From positions 10,666,735-10,730,734 of the forward strand of contig NC_086253.1 in assembly GCF_021018805.1 (NCBI RefSeq): a stretch of DNA of 64,000 nt, read 5' to 3'. The DNA comes from Prinia subflava. Its lineage: Eukaryota > Chordata > Aves > Passeriformes > Cisticolidae. Below are positions 11,735-23,586 of the stretch, piece after piece (the stretch's first letter is position 1; every line of letters begins with the position of its first letter). The translations under genes were made by a program, and so were the position numbers. A model generated the notes under the pieces. It was not told the origin of the DNA. It was given only the letters and a program-made list of their open reading frames with translations, and did not search any database.

Positions 11735-12262
11735 CCTCCTCGGTGCTGGTGAGTTCCATGTGAAGTACTGGGTCCAGTTCTGGACTCCCAAGTACAAAAG
11801 AGAGAGATGGAACGACTGGAGAGTCCAACTAAAGGCTGTGAAGGTGAGGAAGGGGCTGGAGGAGCTCTCCTTGAGAGAGGTAGAACTGTTCAGCCCAGAG
11901 AAGAGAAGGCTCAGGGGAAACTCTCCAAATCTACAAATACCTGGAGGGAAGGTACAAAGAAGATTCTTTGCTAGGATTGGAGTGGTCTTCAATGGTGCCC
12001 AGTGACAGGAGCAGAGGCACCAGACCCCAAATGAAACACAGGAAGTTTTCTCTGACCATCAGGAATTAGCATTTCTGCTGTGAGGGTGCAGTGGTACAGG
12101 TGCCCAGAGAGGCTGAGTGTCCACCCTTGGATTTTCAAAAGCCATCTGGGAACAGCTCTGTGTGGCTGGCTCTGGGTGGGTTTGTGTGACAAAGGGGTTT
12201 GACCAGGTCATGTCCAGAGGTCACCTTCGACCTCAACGATTTCATGATTCTAGAATTCTGTA
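11735..12262 (+). mobile_element. CR1 LINE 3' copy, younger, beside the ancient one
   Basis: 'aagtactgggtccagttctg' begins the copy's typical late-ORF2 segment. It continues through 'gttcagcccagagaagagaa', 'ggtgcccagagaggctga' and 'ttgaccaggtcatgtccaga', and ends 'cgatttcatgattctagaat'. This is a less decayed CR1 than the upstream one, and both are in plus orientation. It repeats a segment the ancient copy also contains (near 11455), so the two are separate insertions and not one element. Confidence 0.85.
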
Positions 12263-12566
12263 GAAGTCATGATTGAAGATGTTGAAGTTGTTTTTCTGCC
12301 CCACTAGAGCAAGAAATCAGAGCATATCAGGATTAAAGCTAGAGATTAGATAAATATTGCCCAGTTCCACACCCTATAGTGATAGAAAAACCATAGAAAT
12401 TACTCTGGAAATGATGCAAAATCTCCTAGGATAATATGGCAGCTACGGACAAACCCTATTTGCAAACAGCAAAGTCACTGCTTCAGGTGGTGAACTGTAA
12501 CATTCACTTCTGTGGATTTTTAGCAGGATACTGAAATAATATTTCTGCATGTTGGTCCAGCCTCGT

Positions 12567-12670
12567 GGGGGAAAAAAAAAAAAAGGAAAAAAAAAAGAAA
12601 AAAAAAGAAAAAAAAAAAAAGGAAAAAAAAGAAAAAAAAAGAAAAAAAAAGGAAAAAAAAAAAAAGGAAG
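12567..12670 (+). repeat. Purine tract, (A)n with interspersed G
   Basis: About 100 bp of A runs broken by single or paired G. It gives rise to spurious lysine-rich (plus) and phenylalanine-rich (minus) reading frames, which are not genes. It follows a CR1 by about 300 bp and is probably simple-sequence expansion. Confidence 0.95.
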
Positions 12671-15600
12671 AAACCAACAAAACCCACCAAAACCTCGTTT
12701 CCATTACGGCTGTTCTGATTCTACAGACTGAAGACCATGTTCTCACAGAGCACAGTAACAACACCAGTGTTCCCAACATTCCCTGGCTTAAATAAAATCT
12801 GAAAGATTTAATAAAGTGTCCCAGTACAGTCACAAACTCTATTACAAATGCAGACATACAGCTTTCTAATTCCTAGGGTAAATTTTCCAAGGAATGCAGC
12901 ATTTTACATGCATCCACTTTAGCATACTGTTTGAAAAAAAGGTCTTAATGATTATTAATGCTGTTTCTGCAGTAACATGTTCTGCAGACACCTCGCATGA
13001 GCACATTTAAATGTACTGCTAAAGATCACTAGAATAAAAAAGTATTTTTTCAAAGTAACAAAGGCATGTATTAAGTAGGATTCAATGGATTAGACAAAAA
13101 TATGAGCTACAATAAGGCAATACATAACAGCAATCACAATATAATTGCTCAGGTGCAAAATATATAATATATGTGATGAATAAAATCATATGAATGAAAA
13201 AAACTGGAATGATGCCGCAAGTGTAACTGATGACTTGAAGTTATATATCAAGATGATAGCAATTCATAAGCTACTAAAACCTTCCTCTTGATTAACTATA
13301 TTTCATTAGAAAGCCATCAAATCAATTCTGTTGAAACCATAAAAGATGATGCTGTGATAAATAATTTTTAGAAGAAATTCCAATTACCTTGGAAATTAAT
13401 TTACTTTTATTTGCAAGAATTTAGGATCCATAATTTTAACTTCAGCGTTTCAGTTGCCATAACAACTTTGTACATTTGTTCCTAGTTCATTTATGAGCAC
13501 ATAATTTTTTAATTTGATTGCATCATTTGATAGATAAGACAGTTTAATGCCGTTTTTAAGCTAACTCATTTAAACTATTTGCTGGAGGATTGCTGGTTAT
13601 TTCTGTTCCTGGTAAAGCTCATAATCAGGCAGAGGTAATTTAACAGAAATTATATGCAATGCTAATCTTTTCCAGTAAATTCTGTTCAATAGACAAGGCC
13701 TATTCAATACAGACTCCTTGTTCAGAGGAGCAGTGGTAGCTGTGTCACCTCCTGCCGGTGTGTTTGGCTTTACTCATGAATACCTGAGAGCACTCAAAGA
13801 CCTCAGAGTGGTGGGAGTGATCCTGCAGTGTTTTCCCACTAAGGTCACAAAGGTCACATGGGGAATTTATTCAGATGTTTAATGCAGCAACTAAAACTGT
13901 GCAAGTTTTGCACTTGTACTGAGGACTGGTGATGACAACTGTGTGATGCACAGTCACTTCTGTTTGAAATCAGAAGCCTCTTTCATTCTAGACTCACTGT
14001 CTTAGTCTTCCAAGTGCTGCACTGGCTTTTGCTCGCGTCTGTATGAGTTTGCCATCAGCTGTGATGTTCAAAACAGGGACTGTAGCACAGTGTCTGCACT
14101 GTCACCCTGGTTTTGAAGACTTTTCTAAGCCTTCTGTAATGTTCTTCATATTGGAGTCAGAAATTTTACTTTATCACACTTTCTGCTATAAACACTGGCC
14201 ATGTTTTGCTAACTGTCTTTCATTGTTTACAGATTTCTAGGTAGGAAGAAAAAGTTGATTGACAGTTGGCTTGACCAATGTGGATTGAGAGGTGGAATTC
14301 CATCCTCCAATCCACAGTCTCCATAAGAAATGTATAAAACTGAGTTTTGTAAATAAACTCGTCCCATTTCCCTGCTTTGCTCACCAGCGTGTGCTCGTGT
14401 GGTTCTTTCGGTGTCCACTGTGACATCTGCACAGTGATGAACTGCCTGTGGGCACACTCTGATAACTTCATATGACACGTGGGGCAGGGCCCCTAGGTTT
14501 TTTGAAAGACTTCAAAATTATAGAGCTATAACAACAAAACCTAGGATTTGAATCAGGGTCAGTTGAGGGCCCCACATACAGGTGGATGTGGGCAACCTCA
14601 AGGGCTCTCTCTTCGATAATCTGTCGAAATTCCTCTGGACAGCACCTAAGCAGAGCTGTCCATGCCTGTACCCAAAATTCTTTACAGATCTAAGCCTCAG
14701 GAGCTAACAATGAGTCTGTGCTCAAGCTGGTAAAGGAAACTACACTTCCAGAGATGCTAGTTAATTATTTTAACAATTCCTTCTCTCTCCTTTCAAATGG
14801 AAGCAGTCACAGAGCTTTGTCAAAAAATTATATTTATACCTTGTTCCATATACTCCTTTCCAGTGATAAATCATGTTAGAAGGAAATAGAACAAACAGTG
14901 AACTTATTGTAATGAATAAATATTTTTTAACTCTTAGACTTCTCTGCTAATTTTTATAACAAAAAATGGAATTTCAGATTAAATATTCAATCTACCTTAC
15001 AGTTCACTAGATATCAAAGGCCATTTACATTAAAAACCCAGCATCTTTCTCAGTTTTCTTCTACATAAAAGGATTAGTCAGAAGTCTCTTGTCAATTTAT
15101 GGTGACTTCAAAGAGCTGAGTCCTTTGCTTCATGTAGACCTTTACTACAAATTATGACAATATCCCTGAAAAAGCAAAGAAATGTGACAATCCTCTTTTT
15201 GTTCTGCCTGTTGTGGTTCATATTATTAATGTCTTTGAACATACAGCAAGACACGCCAAAATCTGTGCAAAAATTACCTGGCTGAGGAGTAAAGTGATGA
15301 GATGGTGGCACAGAAGGATGCACTTTAGTGTAGCCAATGCCTACAGTTAGTGCTCTCCTTAACTCACAGGAATAATCTTATTAATGAAAGAATTTCCAAG
15401 GGGAAATGGATTGGCACAGACAGTTAGCCATAACTATGCACTAGAGTGATATTTAAGGCCTACTATTTTCAAAAGAGAAAGTGACAAGTGAATCTTTATT
15501 AGATGAGTATTTTTCAGTTGTCTTTGTTTCCATTACACCGTTGTAAAATCAACAAAAATCTAGGTAAGTCAGAGAGCTCCTTCTGGTAAAATGGATGAAA

Positions 15601-15916
15601 GTAATGTGAGATTCAGGCTGCAGTCTGTTACACATCAAGATTATAATTCAGCATATTTTTCTAATTCTCCAAAATAACATAACAGAGGTCACATTTCAGT
15701 GGCCTTCCTAAATTGCAACTACAGAAATGATGAATGCTTCCATGTGCAAAAGTAGACACCTGCCTGTATAAAGCAACTGCACATAAAAAATCTTTGTGTA
15801 TACAGGAGATCATGTGCAAATATGCTGAGACATTTATGACTTAAATGCCTTAAACTACAAACACATGCATATACTTAATGCACTGAAGAGAAGAGTAGGG
15901 TCTCTTGGTTAGCCTG

Positions 15917-15988
15917 TTTTTTTGGTTTTTGGTTTGTTTTTGTGGGGGTTTTTTTTTTTTTTTGTTTTTTTTGTTTTTTTTTTTTTGG
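15917..15988 (+). repeat. T/G-rich low-complexity tract
   Basis: Long T runs interrupted by single or grouped G. Read on the transcript strand it is an A/C-rich tract, a type that recurs in this window. Confidence 0.92.
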
Positions 15989-18472
15989 CTGCCAAAGTGA
16001 AAAATGAAGGGAGGAAACAATTTAGTTGAAATTGAACCAAGATACGTTTTTTCATTGTTTCCTGCTCCCATAAGCTAATAATTGCTATTCATTCATTAAT
16101 GCCAAAAACATTTTGGTTTAAGCTCTTTTGGGGAAAAGGAACAGAAATGAAAGCTTAGGTTCTGAGAAGTGCTAGGGAGGAGCAGAATGAGGGTGTTTCC
16201 ACTTCATCCAGGATTCAGTGGCTCCATCATACTTGTGAATTACATCCAACATTTTTTCAGGTCCATTTGATAAATTCCTTTCCAAGAACAACCTTTTAAC
16301 ACATATGCTGTTTAAAAAATATTGCAGATTTAGTGCCTAGCCTAATGTCTTGTGCAGAGGTAAATACAAGGCGGCCTGGGAACAAAATTGTTTAAAGAGA
16401 AACATGACACTGTAGAGGACAGTTTTTACATCATTAAATCCTCTGTTTTCATCTTACCTAAAGATCTAATTAATCTGGGATACTTGCAAAATTTTATAAT
16501 TCTTTAGCTAATACTCTGTTTTCCTACTCATGTATTTAAAAAGCAAGTCTCATCACAACTAAATTCTTCATTCAGACTTCACCAAGCAGAGCAAGAGTTA
16601 ATAGTCTACAGTCATCTAAATTGTGGTTCCTTCATTCTGAGAGCAAAATATAGTTCAAGGCCCCAACCAAAAGTAAATAAAGTGTTTAAAAAATTTAGTT
16701 GTTGGCTAAGTTTGTAATGGTTATTTATTTGAAATAGAAACTAAAATGGAACCATAGTTAGAGGACCAAAGCTTCAGGCACTCACTCTGTGACAAGAGCC
16801 CAAAATTACAAAAGGTCTGTTCTGAACGAAAAAGTCACATCACCCTTTTTCTGTCCTGTAAAAACAGACAAAGTGATAGCAGATTCTTACAGAACATGAA
16901 TTCCTAACCTTACAGTTTCTCTTATTCAAATATATTAACAGATCTGTCCTAAAAATGTATTAAATATGGGTTTTAAAGTGAGACTGAAAGCATCCTGCTC
17001 CTGTGCTTCTGACTACAATCTGAAATTCTAAGGAAAGACATTTAAAAACCAAACTTTACCCACTAAACTTCTTTTGAGCTGAGGGAGAGACCAGGGCAGT
17101 ACCAGGTCTTGACTCCAAGGTCACAAGTTGGTGGTGTCACTGCAATGCTTTGCCTTGCTCTGCTAACATCTGTGTCCACAGAGATTCCAACAAAAGCCTT
17201 AGACTTGCTACTACACAGAGATCTGTACATCTGCATTAGCTGGTATCTACATTAGGTTGGAATAGAATAAGCAGTTTGCTTTTCCAATGCTTTTTTCACC
17301 GTTTCCTCTATCTTCTCTCAGATATGTTCCTTCTCATGCAGGGAGCAGAACAACCATTTCATAACTGAGCAATGATTCTCATACAAGACATTAACTTGCT
17401 GAAAAGAAAATCTAGAATTTGCCTTCAGAAATCAGCTGTTCTCCTACATAATGAGGCTTTATCTACCTTTTACCTACCCTTTGTGAGTGTTGTAGTATGA
17501 GAAAGTCAGTAGAGAAGAATTCCAGACACAGAAGTACCTCCACCTAGTAAGATACTCAAGGAGAACAGGAGAAGGAGTGTGCTGCCATGTGTGACAATAA
17601 GCTCCACAAACTACATGTAATGCTGGCTGTTGCTGATGTTGTTAAAGGTGAGACTGACATTCCTAGCAGAATCAATAGTTACAAAAATCCAGATGGTTCC
17701 ACCTAATATATGATACTTGTAAATATTCACCTGGTTTTGAGTAAGTTTAAATTAGACTATCTTCCTGTTTCCATGATCACCCAGGAACCCAAAAGGAACA
17801 AAACAATGGGTATTCAAGACAGCAAGACATGTATGCAGGAGTTCTGCAGTTCAGAGATGTCATAAAGTTCCCAGCAGCATCCAAAGTTGTTATTCCATGA
17901 GACATTACAAAAAAAAATAACCCTCTGGAAAAAATACAATTACCCACAAGGAAGATTTTGGTTTTACTTGACATTAAAAAAAAATTCTTTTATGTAACCT
18001 CTTATTGCCCTTTTAAAAGGGGCTATGGTCTGTGGTACCATGGTTATTGTTCCTACTGGATTTACACTGCAATCTAAATAACCTGGTTTGGGAAACACTC
18101 CCTGAAGCTGAGATGTGATTTAGAAACAATTTCAACAGGTTTGAAACTTTCACTACATTAACTATATCCTCTGAAGAGGAACATCAATATTTCAGACACA
18201 CAAAAATTCTTCCTTTTGCACTGAGTTAGGCCATTACTCAATCCAGTATTAGCAAGTAATTTTTCCAAATTATAAAATATTGCTTGGTGTAACACTGGGT
18301 TGCAGTAATTTTCGTTGTTACAAATTTAGAACAAAATAAAACCTACTAGTCCATGCACTATTTTGATGAAAATATATTAGTTGAGAAATTTTCTTAGAAA
18401 CCTTACTTATTCATTTAGCTGTAAATACTGGATTTGAGCTCCTCATTTAGAAGTTGATTTTTACACAGATCA

Positions 18473-18632
18473 AGTTTCCTAAAATTTATGAATACTTTAT
18501 TGCTTATCTTTCCTAAACTCCTAACTAGGTCTCTTTAGAAATGGAAATCTAGACAGATTGAAAACAATGAGTTTCCTAAAGTTTTTGAATACTTTACCAC
18601 TAAAACTCCTAAAAATCTTAACTAGGTCTTTT
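18473..18632. repeat. Diverged tandem duplication, two copies, period about 97 bp
   Basis: Copy one (18473-18536) and copy two (18570-18632) share 'agtttcctaaa', 'tgaatacttta', a central 'aaactcct' and the end 'taactaggtct', with substitutions and small indels between. The order and spacing of shared blocks fit a local duplication that has since drifted. No known repeat family is recognised. Confidence 0.7.
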
Positions 18633-18899
18633 GCAGAGCACAATGGAATAAAATATATTTTCCTTGGCATTTGTATTTAGAGTATTCAAGATTGTACACA
18701 TCTTGAATACTGCAGGGGATTTCGATGAATGATTTAGATTAATGTTGACTGACAGATGACAACTGAGTTTTATGAAAACTTTTGACAAGTCAACATTTGG
18801 CTTTCCTCTCTGTTTAGGAGAAGACACAAAACTTTGAAAGGAATGCTTGAGGCAACCAGGTTCACATTTTCCCATTTGTTCAGTAAAACTTACTAGACC

Positions 18900-19592
18900 A
18901 CTTCACTGGAATGGAAAACAGTCAGGAGTGACATTCCTCAGGGGTCAGTACTGGGACTGGTGCTGTTTAACACCTTTGCCAGAACATGGACAGTGGGATC
19001 AAGAGCTTCCTCAGAAAATCTGCCAATGACACCAAACTGTGGTGCAGACAACACACTGGAGGGAAGGGATACATCCAGAGGGGCCTGGAAGGCTTGAGAG
19101 GTTGGCCTGTGTGAACCTCATGAAGTTCAACAAGGCCAAGTGCAGGGTCCTGCACCTTGGGTTAGTCCCAAGAACAGATGGAAGAATGAGTTACAAACAG
19201 TCCTGATGAGGAGTGGGGGGTGTTGGCTGACAACAAGGTCAACACGAGCCAGCAGTGCGTGCTCACAGCCCAGAAAGCCAAATTTGTCCTGGGCTGCATC
19301 CAAAGCACTGTGAGCAGCAGGGCAACGGAGGGGATTCTGCCACTCTGTCCACTCTCATGAGAGCCCACCCATAGTGCTGCATCCAGCTCTGGGGTCCTCA
19401 TAAAAAGGATGTGGAGGTGTTGGACCACGTTCAGAGAAGCTGTGGATACTCCATCCCTGGAAGTGCTCAAGGCCAGGCTGAATGGGGCTTTGAGCAATTG
19501 TTCTAGTAGGTGTCCCTGCCCATGAGAGATGGGGTGGAACTAAATGGTCTCAAGGGTCCCTTCCAACCCAAACCATTGTGTGATTTCATGTT
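18900..19592 (+). mobile_element. CR1 LINE copy with internal deletion
   Basis: Landmarks in order are: 'ttcctcaggggtcagtactg' (reverse-transcriptase 'PQGSVLG' region), 'gccaatgacaccaaactgtg' (the 'ADDTKL' active-site region, here broken), 'aagttcaacaaggccaagtg' and 'ctggggtcctcataaaaagg'. After these the sequence jumps from about 19434 straight to 'gaagctgtggatactccatc' and the 3' end 'gtcccttccaacccaaacca'. A stretch that normally separates these last segments is missing. The ORF is interrupted and inactive. Confidence 0.9.
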
Positions 19593-21984
19593 CTTTGATT
19601 TTGGATAAATCAGGACAGAACTGGAATTCAAATGCAAACCACTTACAAGTCCGATCAATACTCCAGACATCATGCATGAAAAGTCTCTTACACACGGATT
19701 GACTTCAGTGGGACACACAGACTGACTTCAGTGTAACCAGGATTTTACTCTAACAGTCACTTCCAGTACAGGTAAAATATTCTTTCACTGTTTTGTGAGT
19801 TTATTCTAGGAGCTTTAAATTAAATACTGTCTGTTCCTTAATTTTGCTGCGCATTTTTTCAGTTATTACCTTCCCACTTCAGAATTATTCTCTCTCTCCT
19901 AATTTATGCGGATTTTGACACTGCACTCTTTATTCAAAGTCTTTATTCAAGCTCATTCCACACCAAAGGAAGAAAATCAAATTCCCATATTAGTAAAAAA
20001 TGTCCGACTAGGTCCTTGGCAATGGATTTGTGGATTCCTCAAGGTGAAAGATGCTACTAATTTATTTTTGTTACCATTTACAAGTTCATCTTGCCAGGTT
20101 CTACTTGGAAGAAAATTCTATCTAACAAAATGAAAAGATGATTTCTGGTTTTTTTCCAGGGAATGTATATTTCTCAAAAGCAACAAATCACTGCAGATTA
20201 AGTCAGCCACAATAACTTAGTACAAAAATAAGTTTTCAGGAAAAATGAACTAAGCCAGACAGACCAACGAAAGGTCTTGACATAAAGTCAGAGCACCACC
20301 GGGCTGACAAGATCACCCTGAAGGTAAAACACAGTCAAAAGCAGCCGGAGAGACAAGGAAGCTGATACAATGGCAACAATGAAACACACTGCAGGTTTAT
20401 TCTTCTCATTGTCTTTGGAATCTGGTAGGAAATTTGCATGTGTCTTCAGGGCCAGTCTGTGCTATTCAATGTTTGATGCCCTCCATGCTCAGTAAAACTC
20501 GCTAAAAAGTGAGATCCTACAAGCCTGGCATTACACACTAGAGCAGACTCTTGCTGTGCCTTTAGAAATACACAAGTCACAGGATGCTTTTTATGTCAGT
20601 TTGGGCTCATGTACCAAATCCAGCTGCAGCTCTGTGTATTTTACATAGAGGATTTTAGAAAGGCATTATGTTTCACAAGAGCACTTTATCCCATTCAGCC
20701 AGGTAATTAAGCACATCTTCACAGAATCACTGTTTTAATGATACTTTATGAGGTAAAAAAGACCCAAAAAACACCAAGCCCAGAACATACAGTCTCCACA
20801 CACCATTTTATCTGCTAGTAAGTATAGATTGAGATAGGCTTTTGATCCATCTGCTTTTAGTGAAATCAATGGAAATCCCTCATTGAGAGGCATAAGTGTC
20901 TCCATGTGGCATATATTATATCATAAATAAACCTGTATTTGAGAGAAGGGGAAGATGATGGGATAATACTGTTCTTCTCAGGTCACAGCTGTATAATGGA
21001 GGATAAATGGGGCAGTGGAGAAAGAGAGAAATAACCAACAGACCAGATTCCCCTCTTACACTGCTATGAACTTGGCACAACGCTTTGAAGTACACTGGGT
21101 AGGATTTCTGTTTTGCTTTATACACTGGGCTATTAATTTATTTTTCCCTGGAGGAAATGCTACTGGTACATGTCAAAGACAGCTCTATTTGCAACTCATG
21201 GGAGAAAAAGCTTGTCATGAGCACACTGAGCTGCAATGTAAAAATCACCCAACCTGTTGCAATAGCAGCACACACAACAACCTGTGTGCACTGCCCTGAG
21301 TGCACTCCCCTTTCTGCCTGCAGGCAGCACGTGCCTTTCTCCCTGACTGCACAGGTGTTTTTTACTCTCAGACACTTCTAAAATTCTGGCATTCATCCTA
21401 GAGATGGAGCAAAACGTGCAGCTCAGATCCAGATGTCCCTGATCCTTTGGAAAAAGACAGATAAACAAGATAAACAATTTTGAGTTGCAGAATTTGGTTA
21501 TTTTTAACTATTCACAGCATCTGCCTCTGTCACTGCACAGAATAAAAACAGATATTTGACAGCAGAGTGCCTGGTTTTACCAAGTACTGCAGTACTATTT
21601 ACTAAGACAACACTACAGTGATTTACACTGTGAAGACAACAGATATTTAACACTTTTGATGTCTGACTAAAAATCTGTAGAAAACAACAACAACAAAAAA
21701 AGGCAAGAGGAAATAGGGTTTTTTTTTGCCTGCATCTTACGCACTTGTAAAGCAGTCCTAATATTCCACTCTCCCCTGTGGTAACTCTACAAGATTTCAT
21801 TTGAACATAATAATTCTTTAAAATCTGAAATACTGCAGTAAGATGATTTCAAGGATGTAAGTGTGTGACTGTGGGAAGCAAAAGCCACTGACTCAAGGAC
21901 TATCTCCAACATGCACAGCTGAAAATCTATGCAAATGCATAAACAGGGAGAGCCCTGAAAACAGAGGTGAAACCAAAACCTTAC

Positions 21985-22092
21985 GTCATGACCAGTGTCT
22001 CATCTCCAGGTTCACTAAGGAGTCCATCTACAAAGACAGAAGTGCTGGTAAAATTATGTGTGCTCCAGGTCTGGCCTTCATCTATGCTGAAC
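21985..22092 (-). CDS. SORCS2: SORCS2 exon 9 of window: VPS10 Asp-box segment
   Basis: This 108-nt exon has acceptor ttttgcag and donor GTAAGG. It starts with the last base of the split lysine codon and ends two bases into a threonine codon. It encodes 35 residues, FSIDEGQTWSTHNFTSTSVF then VDGLLSEPGDETLVM. FSIDEGQTW is a second clear Asp box, and NFT is a potential N-glycosylation site. 'GLLSEPGDETLVMTVFG' spans the next splice junction and marks a late propeller blade. A same-size open frame on the plus strand here is only a shadow. Confidence 0.96.
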
Positions 22093-23494
22093 CTGCAAAA
22101 AAGCAGAAAAGGCTTTCATTTACAACTACGGGTATACAAAGCAGAATGCACTTTAAAAATCCCCTCACTACTAAAGCTTAGGATTTTTGATCACAAAATA
22201 CAGTATTCCTAGACAGTGCATGATATTAATGTGATCTTCTCAGTAACTTATCCAGGGATTCCCATCTTTATGAGAAGGTGTAACAAGTTTTCCCCAACAA
22301 TATAATTCCTCAGGCCAATTAAAAACTGAGCTCTGTCAACAAACTATCTAGCTACCTTGAAGATTCAAAAGTTAATTCACATTTCATTCTTTCTAGTAGT
22401 CTCTGAGCTATAGATCTGTTAAGCAGAGGCCAGTGAAACATGAGAGGCCAACTGCTCAAACGTGGGAGGTGTACTAGCTCCAGGCACCAGTGTGAGGATG
22501 GCCCTTCATGGCTGCTACAGTCCACTTAAATATCTGCAAAAGATACTGATGAATCAGCAAAACATACTTCAAAACATATTTCAAACGTGCATCCAAAACT
22601 TATAAGTCCAAGTCTCTTTTTTCTGTACATTTCCTCCAGATCTTTTGGACTGTAGGTTAATGATGGTTTTCAGTCCAGATAATCAGGTACAGAGCTAGTT
22701 CCTGCTCATGTATATAACACAATTCTGCAAAAATGAGCCCAACCATAAATGATAAAGATGCCTTACAGTTTTTTAATGCTGAAGATTATATACCATGTTC
22801 TGCTGCACTATAATGCAGTCTAAACCTTGACATTTTATGACAAAATTCTTTGCAACAAACCCTTCCTGCCAAACAGGCTGAGAAGGCCACTTGCTGCATT
22901 GTCACCATACGAGAGGATCTATGCACACTGCAGTTAATTTGTGCATGAATATCTCGGACGAGCTGTGATTCTGGCACACCAAATTACACGTCATGTAAGC
23001 GCAAATAAATCTTTTGTCTGTTGGCTCCCAAACTCTACATTAAATTGCTCTTGCCAGAGAAACTCAGGGCTGTTCTCCAACTTCCCTGTGGCCCTTGGAG
23101 AGGACAGTATCAGTGAACTCTCCTGACTGCACATCTAAGCCCCATGTGCAGCACAGGCTGAGCATCGACGTACTGCTGGCACAGCCAGTAGCAGATTAAC
23201 AATTATGCTGGACACAGCTTCTACTGTAGAGTTCCAGAACAGTCTTAAGGAAAAAATGCCTACACTGATGCAAGAAAATGTTCTTATGATTAATGCAGGA
23301 TGCCATGGTACCTTCAGCACCATGAAGCAGTCTTAAAGTAAACATCCAACTGCATTGTGTTGACTCAATGAATGTTAAATTAAGCTGATTCCACCTGCGT
23401 TTCATACATGATCACATTGAAATGTTTATCTTAAACTCTGAACTTTGAGGCCTTGAATACACAACAGCTCTACTCTAATTGACTGTAGAATTAC
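22093..23494 (-). other. SORCS2 intron, 1,402 bp
   Basis: No interspersed repeat or other gene is recognised. Short open frames near 22786-23405 have no support. Confidence 0.7.
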
Positions 23495-23586
23495 TTGAGT
23501 ATTTTCAGAGGGATAGAGGTGTCTTTGATAGCCACAATAACTCCACCATGGTCCAAGTACAAGATGTGGTGCTCCTCTTCAAAGAC
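23495..23586 (-). CDS. SORCS2: SORCS2 exon 8 of window: VPS10 propeller segment
   Basis: This 92-nt exon has acceptor ctttcag and donor GTAATT, a weaker form. It enters in phase 0 and ends two bases into a lysine codon. It encodes 30 residues: VFEEEHHILYLDHGGVIVA followed by IKDTSIPLKIL. The 'EEEHHILYLDHGG.IVAIKDTS' strand pair directly follows the Asp box of the previous exon and is close to invariant among SorCS2 sequences I recall. The polypeptide continues KFSIDEGQTW in the next exon, 1.4 kb downstream in the transcript. Confidence 0.96.

Larger units (their letters stand above)
8397..21984 (-). other. SORCS2 intron, 13,588 bp
   Basis: The largest intron in the window, separating the propeller exons from the 10CC cluster. 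It holds a perfect hairpin (9024-9058), an ancient CR1 (about 10660-11700) followed by a second CR1 (about 11735-12262), purine and T/G low-complexity tracts, a diverged 97-bp-period duplication (18473-18632) and a deleted CR1 (about 18900-19592). Between these is unclassified AT-rich DNA. Confidence 0.75.

Noticed and set aside
12504..12857. 117-codon minus-strand frame and lysine-rich plus-strand frames
   Set aside because: They are produced by the A/G purine tract at 12567-12670, so they are low-complexity artefacts.
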